From Bacillus sp. CH140a_4T (GTDB taxonomy: Bacteria > Bacillota > Bacilli > Bacillales > Bacillaceae_G), in NCBI RefSeq assembly GCF_008923725.1, contig NZ_WBPF01000016.1, positions 62,001 through 126,000 of the forward strand: DNA of 64,000 bases, in the 5' to 3' direction. Numbering within the stretch: position 1 is the stretch's first letter; each line of letters opens with the position of its first letter. The position numbers and the translations under genes are program-made. The notes beneath the pieces are model-generated. The model was not told the origin of the DNA. It saw only the letters and a program-made list of their open reading frames with translations, and ran no database searches. This document shows positions 24,608 through 32,986 of this stretch, piece after piece.

Positions 24608-25492
24608 ATGTTAGAAAATTTATCGACAGAACACCGTAATGAGAAAACGACGAATCTAGATGAGATGAGTATAAAAGAAGTGTTACAGAGTATGAATGAA
24701 GAAGATCGAACTGTTGCGTTAGCAGTTGAAAAAGAGATAGAACAAATTGAAAAGGTCGTACAGACTGTTATTAAATCTTTTGAAGCAGAGGGACGATTAA
24801 TTTATATTGGGGCTGGTACGAGTGGTCGTTTAGGTATTTTAGACGCAGTGGAATGCCCGCCGACATTTGGCACAGAAGATAAAATGGTGCAAGGATTTAT
24901 AGCAGGTGGATTGAAAGCGTTTACTAAGGCGGTGGAAGGTGCCGAAGATCGCGAAGAGTTAGCAGAAGAAGATTTGAAAAGTATTGGATTAAACGAGAAA
25001 GATACAGTGATTGGTATTGCCGCAAGTGGTAGAACTCCTTACGTAATTGGCGGATTGAAATACGCACATAGTGTGGGAGCTAGTACGGCGAGTATTTCTT
25101 GTAATAAAAATGCTGAAATAAGTAAGTATGCAAAACTCAATGTAGAAGTGGAGACAGGCGCAGAAATATTAACAGGCTCAACACGTTTGAAGGCTGGTAC
25201 AGCGCAAAAATTAGTGCTTAATATGATTTCAACAGCGTCAATGATTGGTGTAGGAAAAGTATATAAAAACTTAATGGTAGATGTTCAATCTACGAATGAA
25301 AAGTTAGTAGAACGATCAAAACGAATTATTGTGGAAGCAACAGGAGTTAGTTATGAAGTAGCGGCAGATTATTACGAAAAAGCAAAGCGTAACGTGAAAG
25401 TTGCTATCGTTATGGCATTACTACAGTGTGAGTATGGGGAAGCAAAAGAAAAACTAAAAGAAGCGAAAGGCTTTGTGAAGAAGGCATTATAA
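24608..25492 (+). CDS. murQ: N-acetylmuramic acid 6-phosphate etherase MurQ
   Basis: 294-aa lyase that cleaves the D-lactyl ether of MurNAc-6-P to GlcNAc-6-P, a step in peptidoglycan recycling. SIS domain with LIYIGAGTSGRLGILDAVECPPTFG and IGIAASGRTPYVIGGL, plus the MurQ marker AEILTGSTRLKAGTAQKL. Length is exactly typical. The ATG at 24608 (GAGGGTGG upstream) is chosen over an in-frame TTG-type extension at 24578 that overlaps the promoter. First gene of the operon. Confidence 0.95.
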   Translation: MLENLSTEHRNEKTTNLDEMSIKEVLQSMNEEDRTVALAVEKEIEQIEKVVQTVIKSFEAEGRLIYIGAGTSGRLGILDAVECPPTFGTEDKMVQGFIAGGLKAFTKAVEGAEDREELAEEDLKSIGLNEKDTVIGIAASGRTPYVIGGLKYAHSVGASTASISCNKNAEISKYAKLNVEVETGAEILTGSTRLKAGTAQKLVLNMISTASMIGVGKVYKNLMVDVQSTNEKLVERSKRIIVEATGVSYEVAADYYEKAKRNVKVAIVMALLQCEYGEAKEKLKEAKGFVKKAL

Positions 25493-25527
25493 AGTGAAAC
25501 GATAAGAATAGGGAGGGGGATTCTATT

Positions 25528-26892
25528 ATGAAGAAAGAAGAGAGAATGGCCAAAGAAATTTCGGAGCAACTTGGGGGAGTGAAAAATATTCGCGGCATTG
25601 CTCATTGTATGACGAGACTGCGATTAACGCTTCATGATGAAAGTAAAGTGAACATGGACCTTTTGAAAAAGGTTGAAGGGGTTATGGGCGTTATTGAAGA
25701 TGAGACGCTTCAAGTTGTTGTTGGACCCGGGACAGTAAATAAAGTAGCAGCTGAGATGGAAGGTTTAACGGGACTGCGAATTGGTGAGGTTGCAGATCAT
25801 CATCTTGAAGATATTGGTCAAGAGATTAAATCAGAGATGAAGAAGAAAAATAATACACCAGTGAAGAACTTTTTACGAAAAATAGGTAACATTTTTATTC
25901 CGTTAATACCTGGTCTTGTTGCGTCAGGAATTATAAACGGGGTTGCTAACTTCGCGAAAAACGCAGGTGCTGATCCGAATGCAACATGGCTACAAATGTT
26001 ACTACTTATTGGCGGCGGTATCTTTACATTTTTAGGGATTTTAGTCGGTTGGAATACAGCCAAAGAATTTGGCGGGACACCAGTTCTTGGAGCGATTGCG
26101 GGTATTTTAATTTTCAATCCAGCGATGGCAAATGTGAAATTATTTGGTGAAGCAATGGTACCCGGGCGGGGCGGATTGTTTGCAGTTATTTTTGCAGCGT
26201 GGCTTATGGTTGTAGTGGAAAGACAAGTTCGAAAAGCAGTGCCAAATGCAGTTGATATTATCGTGACACCACTCATTACTGTGTTAGTCGTAAGTATCGT
26301 AACGATGTTAGCTATTCAGCCGGTAGCAGGTTTCTTATCTGAAGGAATTACGAGCGGAATTAATGGGATTTTAAGTATTGGCGGAGCGTTTGCTGGAGCA
26401 GTGCTTGCTGGAACATTTTTACCTCTCGTTATGGTCGGATTACATCACGGTTTAACACCAATTCATATGGAGTTTATTAATCAAACGCACGTAACGCCTT
26501 TATTACCAGTATTAGCAATGGCTGGTGCTGGGCAAGTAGGAGCAGCGATTGCCATCTATGTAAAAACAAAAAACAAACGACTTCGTAACGTAATTAAAGG
26601 TGCATTACCAGTTGGTTTTTTAGGAATTGGCGAACCGTTATTATACGGGGTTACATTACCACTGGGGAAACCGTTTCTTACAGCTTGTTTAGGAGCAGCT
26701 GTTGGTGGTGCATTCCAAGCAGTTATGAAAACAGCCGCACTCGGAATTGGCGTATCAGGATTATCATTAATCCCGTTAATTGCCGATAATAAATATTTAT
26801 TATATTTCCTTGGGTTAGTAGTGGCATATACTTTTGGATTTATCTTTACGTACTTCTTCGGATTCAAAGAAGAAATGGCAGACAACATATAG
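25528..26892 (+). CDS. murP: PTS transporter MurP, EIIBC for MurNAc
   Basis: 454-aa phosphotransferase membrane component. An N-terminal EIIB domain with the phosphorylation cysteine in GIAHCMTRLRL (near residue 27) is followed by a linker (about 88-115) and an EIIC domain with about ten helices (LIPGLVASGIINGVANF, HHGLTPIHMEFINQTHV, LGIGEPLLYGVTLPLGKPF). No EIIA domain is present, so a EIIA-Glc-type protein must act in trans. It imports and phosphorylates MurNAc or MurNAc-GlcNAc. Placed between murQ and mupG. RBS GGGAGGGGG. Confidence 0.92.
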   Translation: MKKEERMAKEISEQLGGVKNIRGIAHCMTRLRLTLHDESKVNMDLLKKVEGVMGVIEDETLQVVVGPGTVNKVAAEMEGLTGLRIGEVADHHLEDIGQEIKSEMKKKNNTPVKNFLRKIGNIFIPLIPGLVASGIINGVANFAKNAGADPNATWLQMLLLIGGGIFTFLGILVGWNTAKEFGGTPVLGAIAGILIFNPAMANVKLFGEAMVPGRGGLFAVIFAAWLMVVVERQVRKAVPNAVDIIVTPLITVLVVSIVTMLAIQPVAGFLSEGITSGINGILSIGGAFAGAVLAGTFLPLVMVGLHHGLTPIHMEFINQTHVTPLLPVLAMAGAGQVGAAIAIYVKTKNKRLRNVIKGALPVGFLGIGEPLLYGVTLPLGKPFLTACLGAAVGGAFQAVMKTAALGIGVSGLSLIPLIADNKYLLYFLGLVVAYTFGFIFTYFFGFKEEMADNI

Positions 26893-26917
26893 AGAAAGGG
26901 ATTCCTTTCTCTTTTTT
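26891..26917 (+). terminator. Intra-operon terminator-like hairpin
   Basis: AGAGAAAGG-GATT-CCTTTCTCT followed by six T, beginning at the murP stop and lying 23 nt before the mupG start. It may lower mupG expression relative to murQP. Confidence 0.7.
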
Positions 26918-26939
26918 ATTTATAGAAAGGGAGATTCAT

Positions 26940-28004
26940 ATGATAGGAGTTTCAATTTATCTTTCAAAAGAACGAGTAAAGAAGCAAGAAGAGTGGCTAA
27001 AAATAACGAAAGAAAACGGGTTTTCATCTATTTTTACATCACTTCACATTCCAGAAGATGATTCAAATACGTATAAAGAGTTAATTCAAATACTCGGGAA
27101 GCAAGCTCTCGAAAATGAAATGGAATTAATGGTCGATGTTTCTCCAAAATCGTTACACCATTTAGGTATGACGTACGAAAATGTCGAAGAGTTAGTAGAC
27201 TGGGGCATTACTGGTTTACGAATGGACTATGGCATCACGCCGAAAGAAATCGCACGCGTATCTCATAAAATGAAAGTAGCTTTAAATGCGAGTACGATTA
27301 CAGATTCATTTTGGAAAGAGTTAATTACTGAAAAGATACGGGTAGAGAATGTAGAAGCGTGGCATAATTTTTATCCGCACCCAGAAACAGGACTAGCAAA
27401 ATCATTCTTGCAAAAACAAAACGAATACTTACATGAGTGTGGAATAAAAACGATGGCATTTATTCCGGGAGATGGTGAAAAACGTGGTCCGCTATACGAA
27501 GGCTTACCAACGTTAGAAAAGCACCGGAATATGCGCCCGCTGGAAGCGTACTTAGAACTTGTACAAGATTGTGGTGTCGATAAGGTGCTATTCGGAGATA
27601 TAAGTGGAAGTGTAGAAAGTGTACAAGAGATAGCGAGTGCGAGTAGAGGGATTATTCCGCTGCGATATGAACCATTGATAAAGAAAAGTGAAGTATTAAA
27701 AATGGTAGAACAAGTGCATACAAATAGACTAGATCCAGCTCGTGATGTCATTCGTTCTGTAGAATCACGAGAAGAAAATAAAGTCATGTTACAGCCGATG
27801 CATACCATTGTAAGAAAGAAAGGCAGCATTACAATTGATAATGAATTGTACGGTAGATATGCTGGAGAGATGCAAGTTGCCAAACATGATTTGTCTAAAA
27901 ATGAGAAAGTGAATGTTGTTGGCATGGTTGTAGAAGAGGACTTGTCTTTATTGCCGTATGTTGGTGCTGGAAAAATGTTTCAACTTTTTTGTGCGATAGA
28001 GTAA
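26940..28004 (+). CDS. mupG: 6-phospho-N-acetylmuramidase MupG (DUF871)
   Basis: 354-aa cytoplasmic glycosidase that splits MurNAc-6-P-GlcNAc taken up by MurP. The DUF871 family has an N-terminal TIM-barrel (about 1-240, with GVSIYLSKERV, MELMVDVSPKSLHHLG, GLRMDYG and KTMAFIPGDGEKRGPLYEGLPTLEKHR) and a C-terminal cyclophilin-like beta domain (from about 245). The family was identified as MupG in S. aureus and B. subtilis, where it sits with murQ, murR and murP as here. RBS AAAGGGAG. Confidence 0.9.
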   Translation: MIGVSIYLSKERVKKQEEWLKITKENGFSSIFTSLHIPEDDSNTYKELIQILGKQALENEMELMVDVSPKSLHHLGMTYENVEELVDWGITGLRMDYGITPKEIARVSHKMKVALNASTITDSFWKELITEKIRVENVEAWHNFYPHPETGLAKSFLQKQNEYLHECGIKTMAFIPGDGEKRGPLYEGLPTLEKHRNMRPLEAYLELVQDCGVDKVLFGDISGSVESVQEIASASRGIIPLRYEPLIKKSEVLKMVEQVHTNRLDPARDVIRSVESREENKVMLQPMHTIVRKKGSITIDNELYGRYAGEMQVAKHDLSKNEKVNVVGMVVEEDLSLLPYVGAGKMFQLFCAIE

Positions 28005-28031
28005 AAGCTTGAATTAGCGCTATTTTGTAAG

Positions 28032-28064
28032 AAAACATTATCCGTAAAAGGGATAATGTTTTTT
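28032..28064 (+). terminator. Terminator of the murQ-murP-mupG operon
   Basis: AAAACATTATCC and GGATAATGTTTT around a 6-7 nt loop, followed by T's. Confidence 0.88.
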
Positions 28065-28164
28065 GTTTTCTTAAAAAAAGTATTTGACGAATGAAATGAA
28101 ATACCGTATTGTTTTGACTTGTAAATAAAAGTTCACCATAACAAAACAAAAAGGAGAGTTCAAA

Positions 28165-28569
28165 ATGAACCAATATATTGGGAATTTAATTATTCGCATC
28201 GTGTTAGGAGTGACATTCTTTGCGCACGGTTTAGCGAAGTTTCAATCAGGTATCGATAACGTAGCAGGATGGTTTACAAGCATCGGCTTACCAGGTGGTC
28301 TTGCATACGGCGTAGCAACTGTAGAATTAGTTGGTGGTGTATTATTAATTATCGGTTTAGGCGTAAAATATGTAGGATTGTTATTTGCACTTATTTTAGC
28401 TGGAGCTATCGTAAAGGTAAATGGAGCAGCAGGTTTATTAGGAGATGGAAAGAATCCAGGATATGAATTAGATCTTGCATTACTAGCAATGGGTGCGTAT
28501 TTATTCGTTGTAAAAGCAGAAGGATATGTAGATCGTTTCTTAAAAGAGAAAGTAATGAAAACGAAGTAA
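28165..28569 (+). CDS. DoxX-family membrane protein
   Basis: 134 aa with four hydrophobic helices. DoxX motifs are IRIVLGVTFFAHGLAKFQSG, GLPGGLAYGVATVELVGGVLLIIGLG and GPGYELDLALLAMGAYLF-like end. Members are linked to thiol or oxidative stress and are often controlled by HxlR or MarR regulators. RBS AAAAGGAGAG. The leader holds TTGACG/TTGACT boxes near 28084 and 28117. Monocistronic or read through into the next gene, which has its own promoter. Confidence 0.82.
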   Translation: MNQYIGNLIIRIVLGVTFFAHGLAKFQSGIDNVAGWFTSIGLPGGLAYGVATVELVGGVLLIIGLGVKYVGLLFALILAGAIVKVNGAAGLLGDGKNPGYELDLALLAMGAYLFVVKAEGYVDRFLKEKVMKTK

Positions 28570-28585
28570 ACTTATTTATAAATTG

Positions 28586-28614
28586 TTGACTTGAATTATA
28601 AATGTAACTATAAT
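28586..28614 (+). promoter_or_regulatory. Sigma-A promoter of the SnoaL-like gene, with operator-like TGTAA/TTACA
   Basis: TTGACT (28586-28591) and TATAAT (28609-28614) with a 17-nt spacer are nearly ideal. TGTAA-N9-TTACA spans the -10 box and repeats the TGTAAC half-site present in the hairpin downstream, suggesting a repressor that recognises this half-site. Confidence 0.7.
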
Positions 28615-28654
28615 GATTACAACTAATTGATTAAGAATGAAACAATTTAAATAT

Positions 28655-28701
28655 TTTTTCACACAAGTTGTAACTATTCTTGTTACAACTTGTGTGAAAA
28701 A
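28655..28701 (+). promoter_or_regulatory. Perfect 20-bp inverted repeat in the leader of the SnoaL-like gene
   Basis: Arms 28655-28674 (TTTTTCACACAAGTTGTAAC) and 28682-28701 are exact complements around TATTCTT. In the rightward transcript the stem is followed by A-rich sequence, not a T-run, and it ends 23 nt before the next start codon. It is either an operator with half-site GTTGTAAC, an mRNA stabiliser, or a terminator for leftward transcription. Confidence 0.7.
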
Positions 28702-28724
28702 TAAATAAAACGGGAGGAAGTAAC

Positions 28725-29126
28725 ATGCCTAAATCAAATTTAGAAATTATTCGAAGCACGTATGAAGGATCAGCTTCTTCAAATGCAAAACATTTAGTAG
28801 AAGCACTCTCTGAAAAAGTAGAATGGACAGAGGCAGAAGGTTTCCCGTACGGCGGAACTTATATAGGTGTAGAAGCAATAATGGAAAATGTATTTAGCCG
28901 ATTAGGATCAGAATGGGATGATTATAAAGCGAGTGTAAATATGTACCATGAAGTAAACGGAAAAGATGTAATTATTGCTGAAGGTGTTTATTCAGGAGTT
29001 TATAAAGAAACGGGAAAATCATTTGAAGCAGATTTCGTTCACGTATGGCAACTTGAAAATGGAAAAATCGTGAAGTTTAAGCAGTATGTAGACAGTTATA
29101 TTGTTAAGGAAGCGATGAAGAGTTAA
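28725..29126 (+). CDS. SnoaL/NTF2-like protein
   Basis: 133 aa, small alpha+beta barrel of the SnoaL-like polyketide cyclase/NTF2 superfamily. N-terminal helix LEIIRSTYEGSASSNAKHLVEAL, then EWTEAEGFPYGGTYIGVEAI, and strands VIIAEGVYSGVYKETGKSFEADFVHVWQLENGKIVKFKQYVDS. Enzymatic role unknown; such proteins are frequent in stress-induced operons. RBS GGGAGG. The stop overlaps the next gene (TAATG). Confidence 0.8.
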   Translation: MPKSNLEIIRSTYEGSASSNAKHLVEALSEKVEWTEAEGFPYGGTYIGVEAIMENVFSRLGSEWDDYKASVNMYHEVNGKDVIIAEGVYSGVYKETGKSFEADFVHVWQLENGKIVKFKQYVDSYIVKEAMKS

Positions 29127-29611
29127 TGCTTTTTAAATGGATTGTAGGTATATGTATTACAATTATGGTAATTATCTCGTCTATAGTTGGCGGAAAGAAA
29201 TTGCTGGCATATGTAGAAAGAGAAAATAAAAATATTCAAACCCAGCGAGTAGCAAACGAAAAAGAGAAGAAAGTTGCAGAAGAAGCTCCACAAGTTAGCG
29301 AAGGTGAAATTATTTCTACTATGCACAAAATGGTACACCAAAAGGTAAAATCCTCTGAGAAATGGGGATTTATAGAAATGACAACAAAAGAAATTTATAG
29401 CGTAAAGAAAGGTATTGAAAATAGTATAGGTTTTCAATATAAAACGAAGTTACTTTCTATTATAAATAGATGGGAAAAAGGAGATTTTTCTCAAACTGTT
29501 GAGGAGCATAACTTTTTATGGGGCCTTCAAGGTGGTGATACTGGAAAGGCAACAGAACGTTTATCGCCAGAAGAAGAAAAGCAGTATATAAAAGAAATGA
29601 AGAGTAAATAA
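29126..29611 (+). CDS. Membrane-anchored hypothetical protein, possibly DUF6241-like
   Basis: 161 aa. One N-terminal transmembrane helix (residues 5-22), a charged coiled-coil linker (ERENKNIQTQRVANEKEKKVAEE), then a soluble C-terminal domain (EGEIISTMHKMVHQKVKSSEKWGFIEMT and LSPEEEKQYIKEM). It resembles the Bacillus DUF6241 family; I am not certain. Start codon overlaps the previous stop, so translation is coupled. Confidence 0.62.
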   Translation: MLFKWIVGICITIMVIISSIVGGKKLLAYVERENKNIQTQRVANEKEKKVAEEAPQVSEGEIISTMHKMVHQKVKSSEKWGFIEMTTKEIYSVKKGIENSIGFQYKTKLLSIINRWEKGDFSQTVEEHNFLWGLQGGDTGKATERLSPEEEKQYIKEMKSK

Positions 29612-29643
29612 AAAACATCGCCACTCGGATGACGATGTTTTTT
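29610..29643. terminator. Bidirectional terminator
   Basis: AAAAACATCG and CGATGTTTTTT around a 12-nt loop, between the convergent hypothetical and EamA-type genes. Confidence 0.85.
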
Positions 29644-29645
29644 CA

Positions 29646-30557
29646 TTAAGAATGTTTCCGCATTAAAGCTCTAGTTGGTTGAACCGCAACTGTTTTGAAA
29701 TGAGAAAATAAATAACAGCCTGTGACAACGATCATTGTCCCGAAAATTTGTATCCACGTTAGTTCTTCACCGAGGAAAAGGAATGCTAAAATCGCTGTGA
29801 AAATCGGGTTGAAGTTTAGAAAAATCCCGGATGTCGTAGCTCCTAATTTTTGTACGCCAATATTCCAAAACACCATGCATAGAACGGTAGAAATAAGTCC
29901 TGTATATAAAAGGGATGTGATGAAAGAAGTATTTATATTTGTAACAGTGAAGCTCCCGATGTTAAATGGCAGTAACAAAATAACACCGAAAATACCAGAG
30001 TATAATGTTGCCATGAGCGGTGTCGTTGTTTTTGTTGCCCATTTACTACAAACAGAATACATTCCCCAAATACAAACAGCCGCAATCATCCATAAGTCGC
30101 CGCTATTAAAATGTAGTGAAAATAAAAGTGCAAAGTTACCTTTTAATAGGACAAGAATAACCCCGAAGAATGAAAGAATCATGGATAGAATTTGAAGTGT
30201 ATTTACTTTTTCTTTTAGAAATAATACTGAAAATAGTGCAATGGAAATCGCATTTAATGTAGAAATAAGCCCTACATTCGTTGCGGATGTTTTTTCTAGT
30301 GCTAAAAACTGAAAGATGTTAAAAAGAGCGACCCCTGAAATCCCCATTAGTAGTAACGGCAGTATTGCGGCACGAGGCGGAATGATTTTCTTTTCTTTAA
30401 ACCATACCATCGGTAATAAACAAACGATCGCAATCATCCATCTTAAACTTGTAAGTGTCATCGGAGATGCGTGATCAACGAGTGATTTTCCAACGACGAA
30501 ATTTCCTCCCCATAATAAGCTCGTTAATAATAGTAAAAAAACATAAAAATAAGGCAT
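29646..30557 (-). CDS. EamA-family (DMT) transporter
   Basis: 303-aa drug/metabolite transporter with ten helices in two EamA repeats (LTSLLWGGNFVVGKSLVDHASPMTLTSLRWMIA and the second from about residue 150). These export amino acids or metabolites. The ATG at 30557 has AAAGGGG upstream and is chosen over an in-frame start at 30608. Divergent from the Lrp-type regulator gene, which probably controls it. Confidence 0.85.
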   Translation of the reverse strand: MPYFYVFLLLLTSLLWGGNFVVGKSLVDHASPMTLTSLRWMIAIVCLLPMVWFKEKKIIPPRAAILPLLLMGISGVALFNIFQFLALEKTSATNVGLISTLNAISIALFSVLFLKEKVNTLQILSMILSFFGVILVLLKGNFALLFSLHFNSGDLWMIAAVCIWGMYSVCSKWATKTTTPLMATLYSGIFGVILLLPFNIGSFTVTNINTSFITSLLYTGLISTVLCMVFWNIGVQKLGATTSGIFLNFNPIFTAILAFLFLGEELTWIQIFGTMIVVTGCYLFSHFKTVAVQPTRALMRKHS

Positions 30558-30760
30558 ATTAAAATCCCCTTTGTTGTAATCAATGTGAATTGTAAATAAT
30601 TTTAGCATTTTTCTTTATTATGTAATATATTCTTTTGTATAATGGGGAAAATTCGATAAAATATTTTGTCTTTAATGTTATTTACGGAAAGATATTCAGT
30701 TTTATGTAGATTATAAAGTGTTTTTTCGAATAATCATCGGTAATAAAAAGGGGGATTTTG

Positions 30761-31255
30761 ATGGAATCGTCAGTTATTAAAGTGTTAGATGATTTAGACG
30801 TACAAATTTTAGATATATTGCAGAAGGAGTCTCAAGTAAGTAATGCAGAGCTTGCGCGACGCGTTAATTTATCACCAGCTGCGATGCATGCGAGAATAAA
30901 AAGATTAGATGGAGAAGGGTTCATTGATAAACAAGTAGCCATTTTAAATCAAGAAAAGCTTGGTTTTGATTTGTTATGCTTCATTTTTATGAGTACGAAT
31001 ATTCATCAATCGGATAAGCTTGAAGTGTTGGAGAAAGAGTTAGAAGCGATGCCTGAAGTGTTAGAATGTCACTGTTTAACAGGAGAGTATGATTATTTAT
31101 TAAAGGTTGCAAATCGTGATCGTAAAGAGCTGGAGCAGTTTATTAGAAAGCTGAATAAGCTTGGTATTACAAGGATACAGACGAGTTTAGCACTTCGTGA
31201 AATTAAATATTCGACCGTATTACCGATACGAAATGAGGAACCGAGCATCGATTAG
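30761..31255 (+). CDS. Lrp/AsnC-family transcriptional regulator
   Basis: 164 aa. N-terminal AsnC-type HTH (DDLDVQILDILQKESQVSNAELARRVNLSPAAMHARIKRLDGEGFI) followed by a RAM ligand-binding domain (VLECHCLTGEYDYLLKVANRDRKELEQFI). It likely senses an amino acid and regulates the divergent EamA exporter across the 200-bp shared region, the usual arrangement. AAAAGGGGG precedes the ATG at 30761; a TTG directly before it is in frame but less well placed. Confidence 0.9.
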   Translation: MESSVIKVLDDLDVQILDILQKESQVSNAELARRVNLSPAAMHARIKRLDGEGFIDKQVAILNQEKLGFDLLCFIFMSTNIHQSDKLEVLEKELEAMPEVLECHCLTGEYDYLLKVANRDRKELEQFIRKLNKLGITRIQTSLALREIKYSTVLPIRNEEPSID

Positions 31256-31383
31256 ATTGCTTGGTTTTTTGTTTGTATAAAGTGATTGACGAGGAGATAG
31301 GAGAGATGTATTATTATATAAAATTATGTATTAAAATTCATTTAAGTTTATAAATATTAATATCGGGGGCAAGGGGATAGAAT

Positions 31384-31839
31384 ATGAAAATCTTTAATGC
31401 AGTTACGAGTGATGTGAAAGAAATTTATAGTCTCATTGAAGCTTATGCAAAAGAGGGAGTGGTTTTACCGCGTTCTCTTTTATCTCTCTATCAATATTTA
31501 CAATGTTTATATGTTATGAAAGAAGGGGAAGAAATCGTTGGAGTTGCTGGTTTACATGTGTTAGGAGAGGATCTTGCAGAAGTCCGGTCATTAGTCGTTT
31601 CGCATACATATGCAGGGAAGGGAATCGGGCGGATGTTAGTGAACCATGTAATAAATGAGGCAGCGAAAATAAAAGTGAGTAGAGTTATTTCTTTAACATA
31701 TGAAACGGAATTTTTTCAAAAGTGCGGGTTTGATTTTGTGAAGAGAGGGGCGTTACCAGAGAAAGTATGGATTGATTGTAGGCATTGTCCGAAGGTTGAT
31801 TATTGTGATGAGGTGGCGATGATTCGGTATGTTGGGTGA
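31384..31839 (+). CDS. GNAT-family N-acetyltransferase, ArgA-like
   Basis: 151-aa GCN5-type acetyltransferase. The acetyl-CoA motif is RSLVVSHTYAGKGIGRMLVNHVINEA (R/Q-x2-G-x-G/A form AGKGIG). The C-terminus CRHCPKVDYCDEVAMIRYV has a CxxC...C cluster that is typical of ArgA-like N-acetylglutamate synthase-type members of this size. The substrate here is unproven. RBS AAGGGG. Monocistronic. Confidence 0.8.
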   Translation: MKIFNAVTSDVKEIYSLIEAYAKEGVVLPRSLLSLYQYLQCLYVMKEGEEIVGVAGLHVLGEDLAEVRSLVVSHTYAGKGIGRMLVNHVINEAAKIKVSRVISLTYETEFFQKCGFDFVKRGALPEKVWIDCRHCPKVDYCDEVAMIRYVG

Positions 31840-31854
31840 AACAAATGTAAAAAA

Positions 31855-31885
31855 GAGCAGCTAGCAAACGCTAACTGCTCTATTA
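31855..31885 (+). terminator. Terminator after the acetyltransferase gene
   Basis: GAGCAGCTAGC and GCTAACTGCTC pair with one mismatch around AAAC. The following T-tract is poor, so efficiency is doubtful. Confidence 0.55.
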
Positions 31886-31996
31886 AAGGGATCTCTCCAA
31901 GGGGGAGTGGAGAAAATATTATGTTACTAGCAGTATTAACAGATTATTAGGAAATATACAAATCGGATGAAATAAATTTAAAATAAACTTTAGGCA

Positions 31997-32048
31997 TTGA
32001 CAGCTTTTAAAATATTCATGTACAATGTTTATGAATGACATTCAGTCA
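31997..32048 (+). promoter_or_regulatory. Promoter and first TetR-type operator of the SMR operon
   Basis: TTGACA (31997-32002) and TACAAT (32021-32026) with an 18-nt spacer. The 17-bp operator TGAATGACATTCAGTCA (32032-32048) lies at the expected transcription start, so a bound repressor would block initiation. It is one of four copies of TGAnTGA-N3-TCAnTCA in 1.6 kb. Confidence 0.8.
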
Positions 32049-32163
32049 TTTTAATGTGACAGGATGTAGTTTGCTTGGAAACGGAACAAATACAATGGTA
32101 AATGAGGATGATAGTTGTTTATATATAGTAGTGATGAAGGAGTATATTTTTTTAAAATAAAAA

Positions 32164-32180
32164 TGACTGATAGTCAGTCA
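32164..32180. promoter_or_regulatory. Second TetR-type operator, before the SMR genes
   Basis: TGACTGATAGTCAGTCA, perfectly palindromic with flanking A and T, 16 nt before the first SMR start codon. Confidence 0.78.
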
Positions 32181-32195
32181 TAAGAGGTGAGAGGT

Positions 32196-32540
32196 ATGAA
32201 AAATAAAGCTTGGTTATATGTCATATTAACATGTATCTTTGAAATTTTTTGGGTGTTTGGTTTTAATACGGCCGATACTTGGTGGCATTGGATTATTATT
32301 TTAGGAGTTATCGCTGTTGATTTTTACTTCCTGTCTAAAGCGTGTGAACATCTTGCGACAGGGACTGTATATGCCATTTTCGCTGGAGCTGGTACGGTAG
32401 GTACTTTCTTAATGGATGTATTCCTTTTCGGCGGAAGTTTCAGTGTAGGGAAATTATTCTTTATCGTAATGGTTGTAGCTGGCGTTATCGGTTTAAAGCT
32501 AGCTGATAATAAGGAAGAAACTGTGGAAGGAGCTGCTTAA
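32196..32540 (+). CDS. Small multidrug resistance (SMR) pump subunit, YkkC/YvdS-like
   Basis: 114 aa, four helices. SMR features are the membrane glutamate in helix 1 (VILTCIFEIFWVFGF), the GTVYAIFAGAGTVGTF signature in helix 3, and a longer polar C-terminal tail (NKEETVEGAA) typical of the first member of paired SMR systems such as YkkCD. Paired subunits form a heterodimeric H+/drug or guanidinium-type exporter. The ATG at 32196 has AGAGGTGAG upstream; an in-frame GTG at 32187 is an alternative. Next gene starts 2 bases after the stop. Confidence 0.87.
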   Translation: MKNKAWLYVILTCIFEIFWVFGFNTADTWWHWIIILGVIAVDFYFLSKACEHLATGTVYAIFAGAGTVGTFLMDVFLFGGSFSVGKLFFIVMVVAGVIGLKLADNKEETVEGAA

Positions 32541-32542
32541 AG

Positions 32543-32857
32543 ATGGGTTGGTTTTTCGTATTTTGTGCTGCAATTAGTGAAATAGTCGGTGTGATCGGTC
32601 TTAAAATGTATAGTAAAGATAAAACGTTAGCAAACGGTGCGCTTTATATAGGCGGGTTTGCTACATCCTTTGCATTCTTGTATACATCTTTCTTATTCTT
32701 ACAAGTCAGTGTCGCGTATGCGGTTTGGATTGGTATTGGAACAGCAGGTGCCGTTTTATTAAACATGTTCCTGTTTGGTGAGTCAAAAAGTAAAGCGCGT
32801 ATCATTAGTGTGGCTCTTATTGTATGCGGAGTGACAGGATTAAAGGCTCTTTCGTAA
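32543..32857 (+). CDS. Small multidrug resistance (SMR) pump subunit, YkkD/YvdR-like
   Basis: 104 aa, four helices with the conserved glutamate in helix 1 (FCAAISEIVGVIGLKMYS), YAVWIGIGTAGAVLLNMFLFGES and the C-terminal GVTGLKALS. It pairs with the upstream SMR subunit. Controlled by the TetR-type repressor encoded just downstream, to judge from shared operators. A weak hairpin (CTCCTAACAAGTTGTTAGGAG, 32871-32892 region) follows and may terminate. Confidence 0.87.
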   Translation: MGWFFVFCAAISEIVGVIGLKMYSKDKTLANGALYIGGFATSFAFLYTSFLFLQVSVAYAVWIGIGTAGAVLLNMFLFGESKSKARIISVALIVCGVTGLKALS

Positions 32858-32918
32858 AGATATATTGTATCTCCTAACAAGTTGTTAGGAGATTTTTGTT
32901 ATAAAAAGTGCACGATAA

Positions 32919-32964
32919 TTGACAGTACAGCTAGTTATTTTATAAAATGAGTGACAGTCATTCA
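32919..32964 (+). promoter_or_regulatory. tetR-type gene promoter with third operator
   Basis: TTGACA (32919-32924), 16-nt spacer, TATAAA (32941-32946), then TGAGTGACAGTCATTCA at 32948-32964. This placement implies autorepression. Confidence 0.78.
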
Positions 32965-32986
32965 ATACGCGTTTGAAAGGGTTTAG

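Noticed and set aside
28655-28701. Ordinary terminator of the DoxX gene
   Set aside because: The stem is strong, but the T-run is missing on the plus-strand side and a promoter for the next gene lies upstream of it, so it belongs to that gene's leader.
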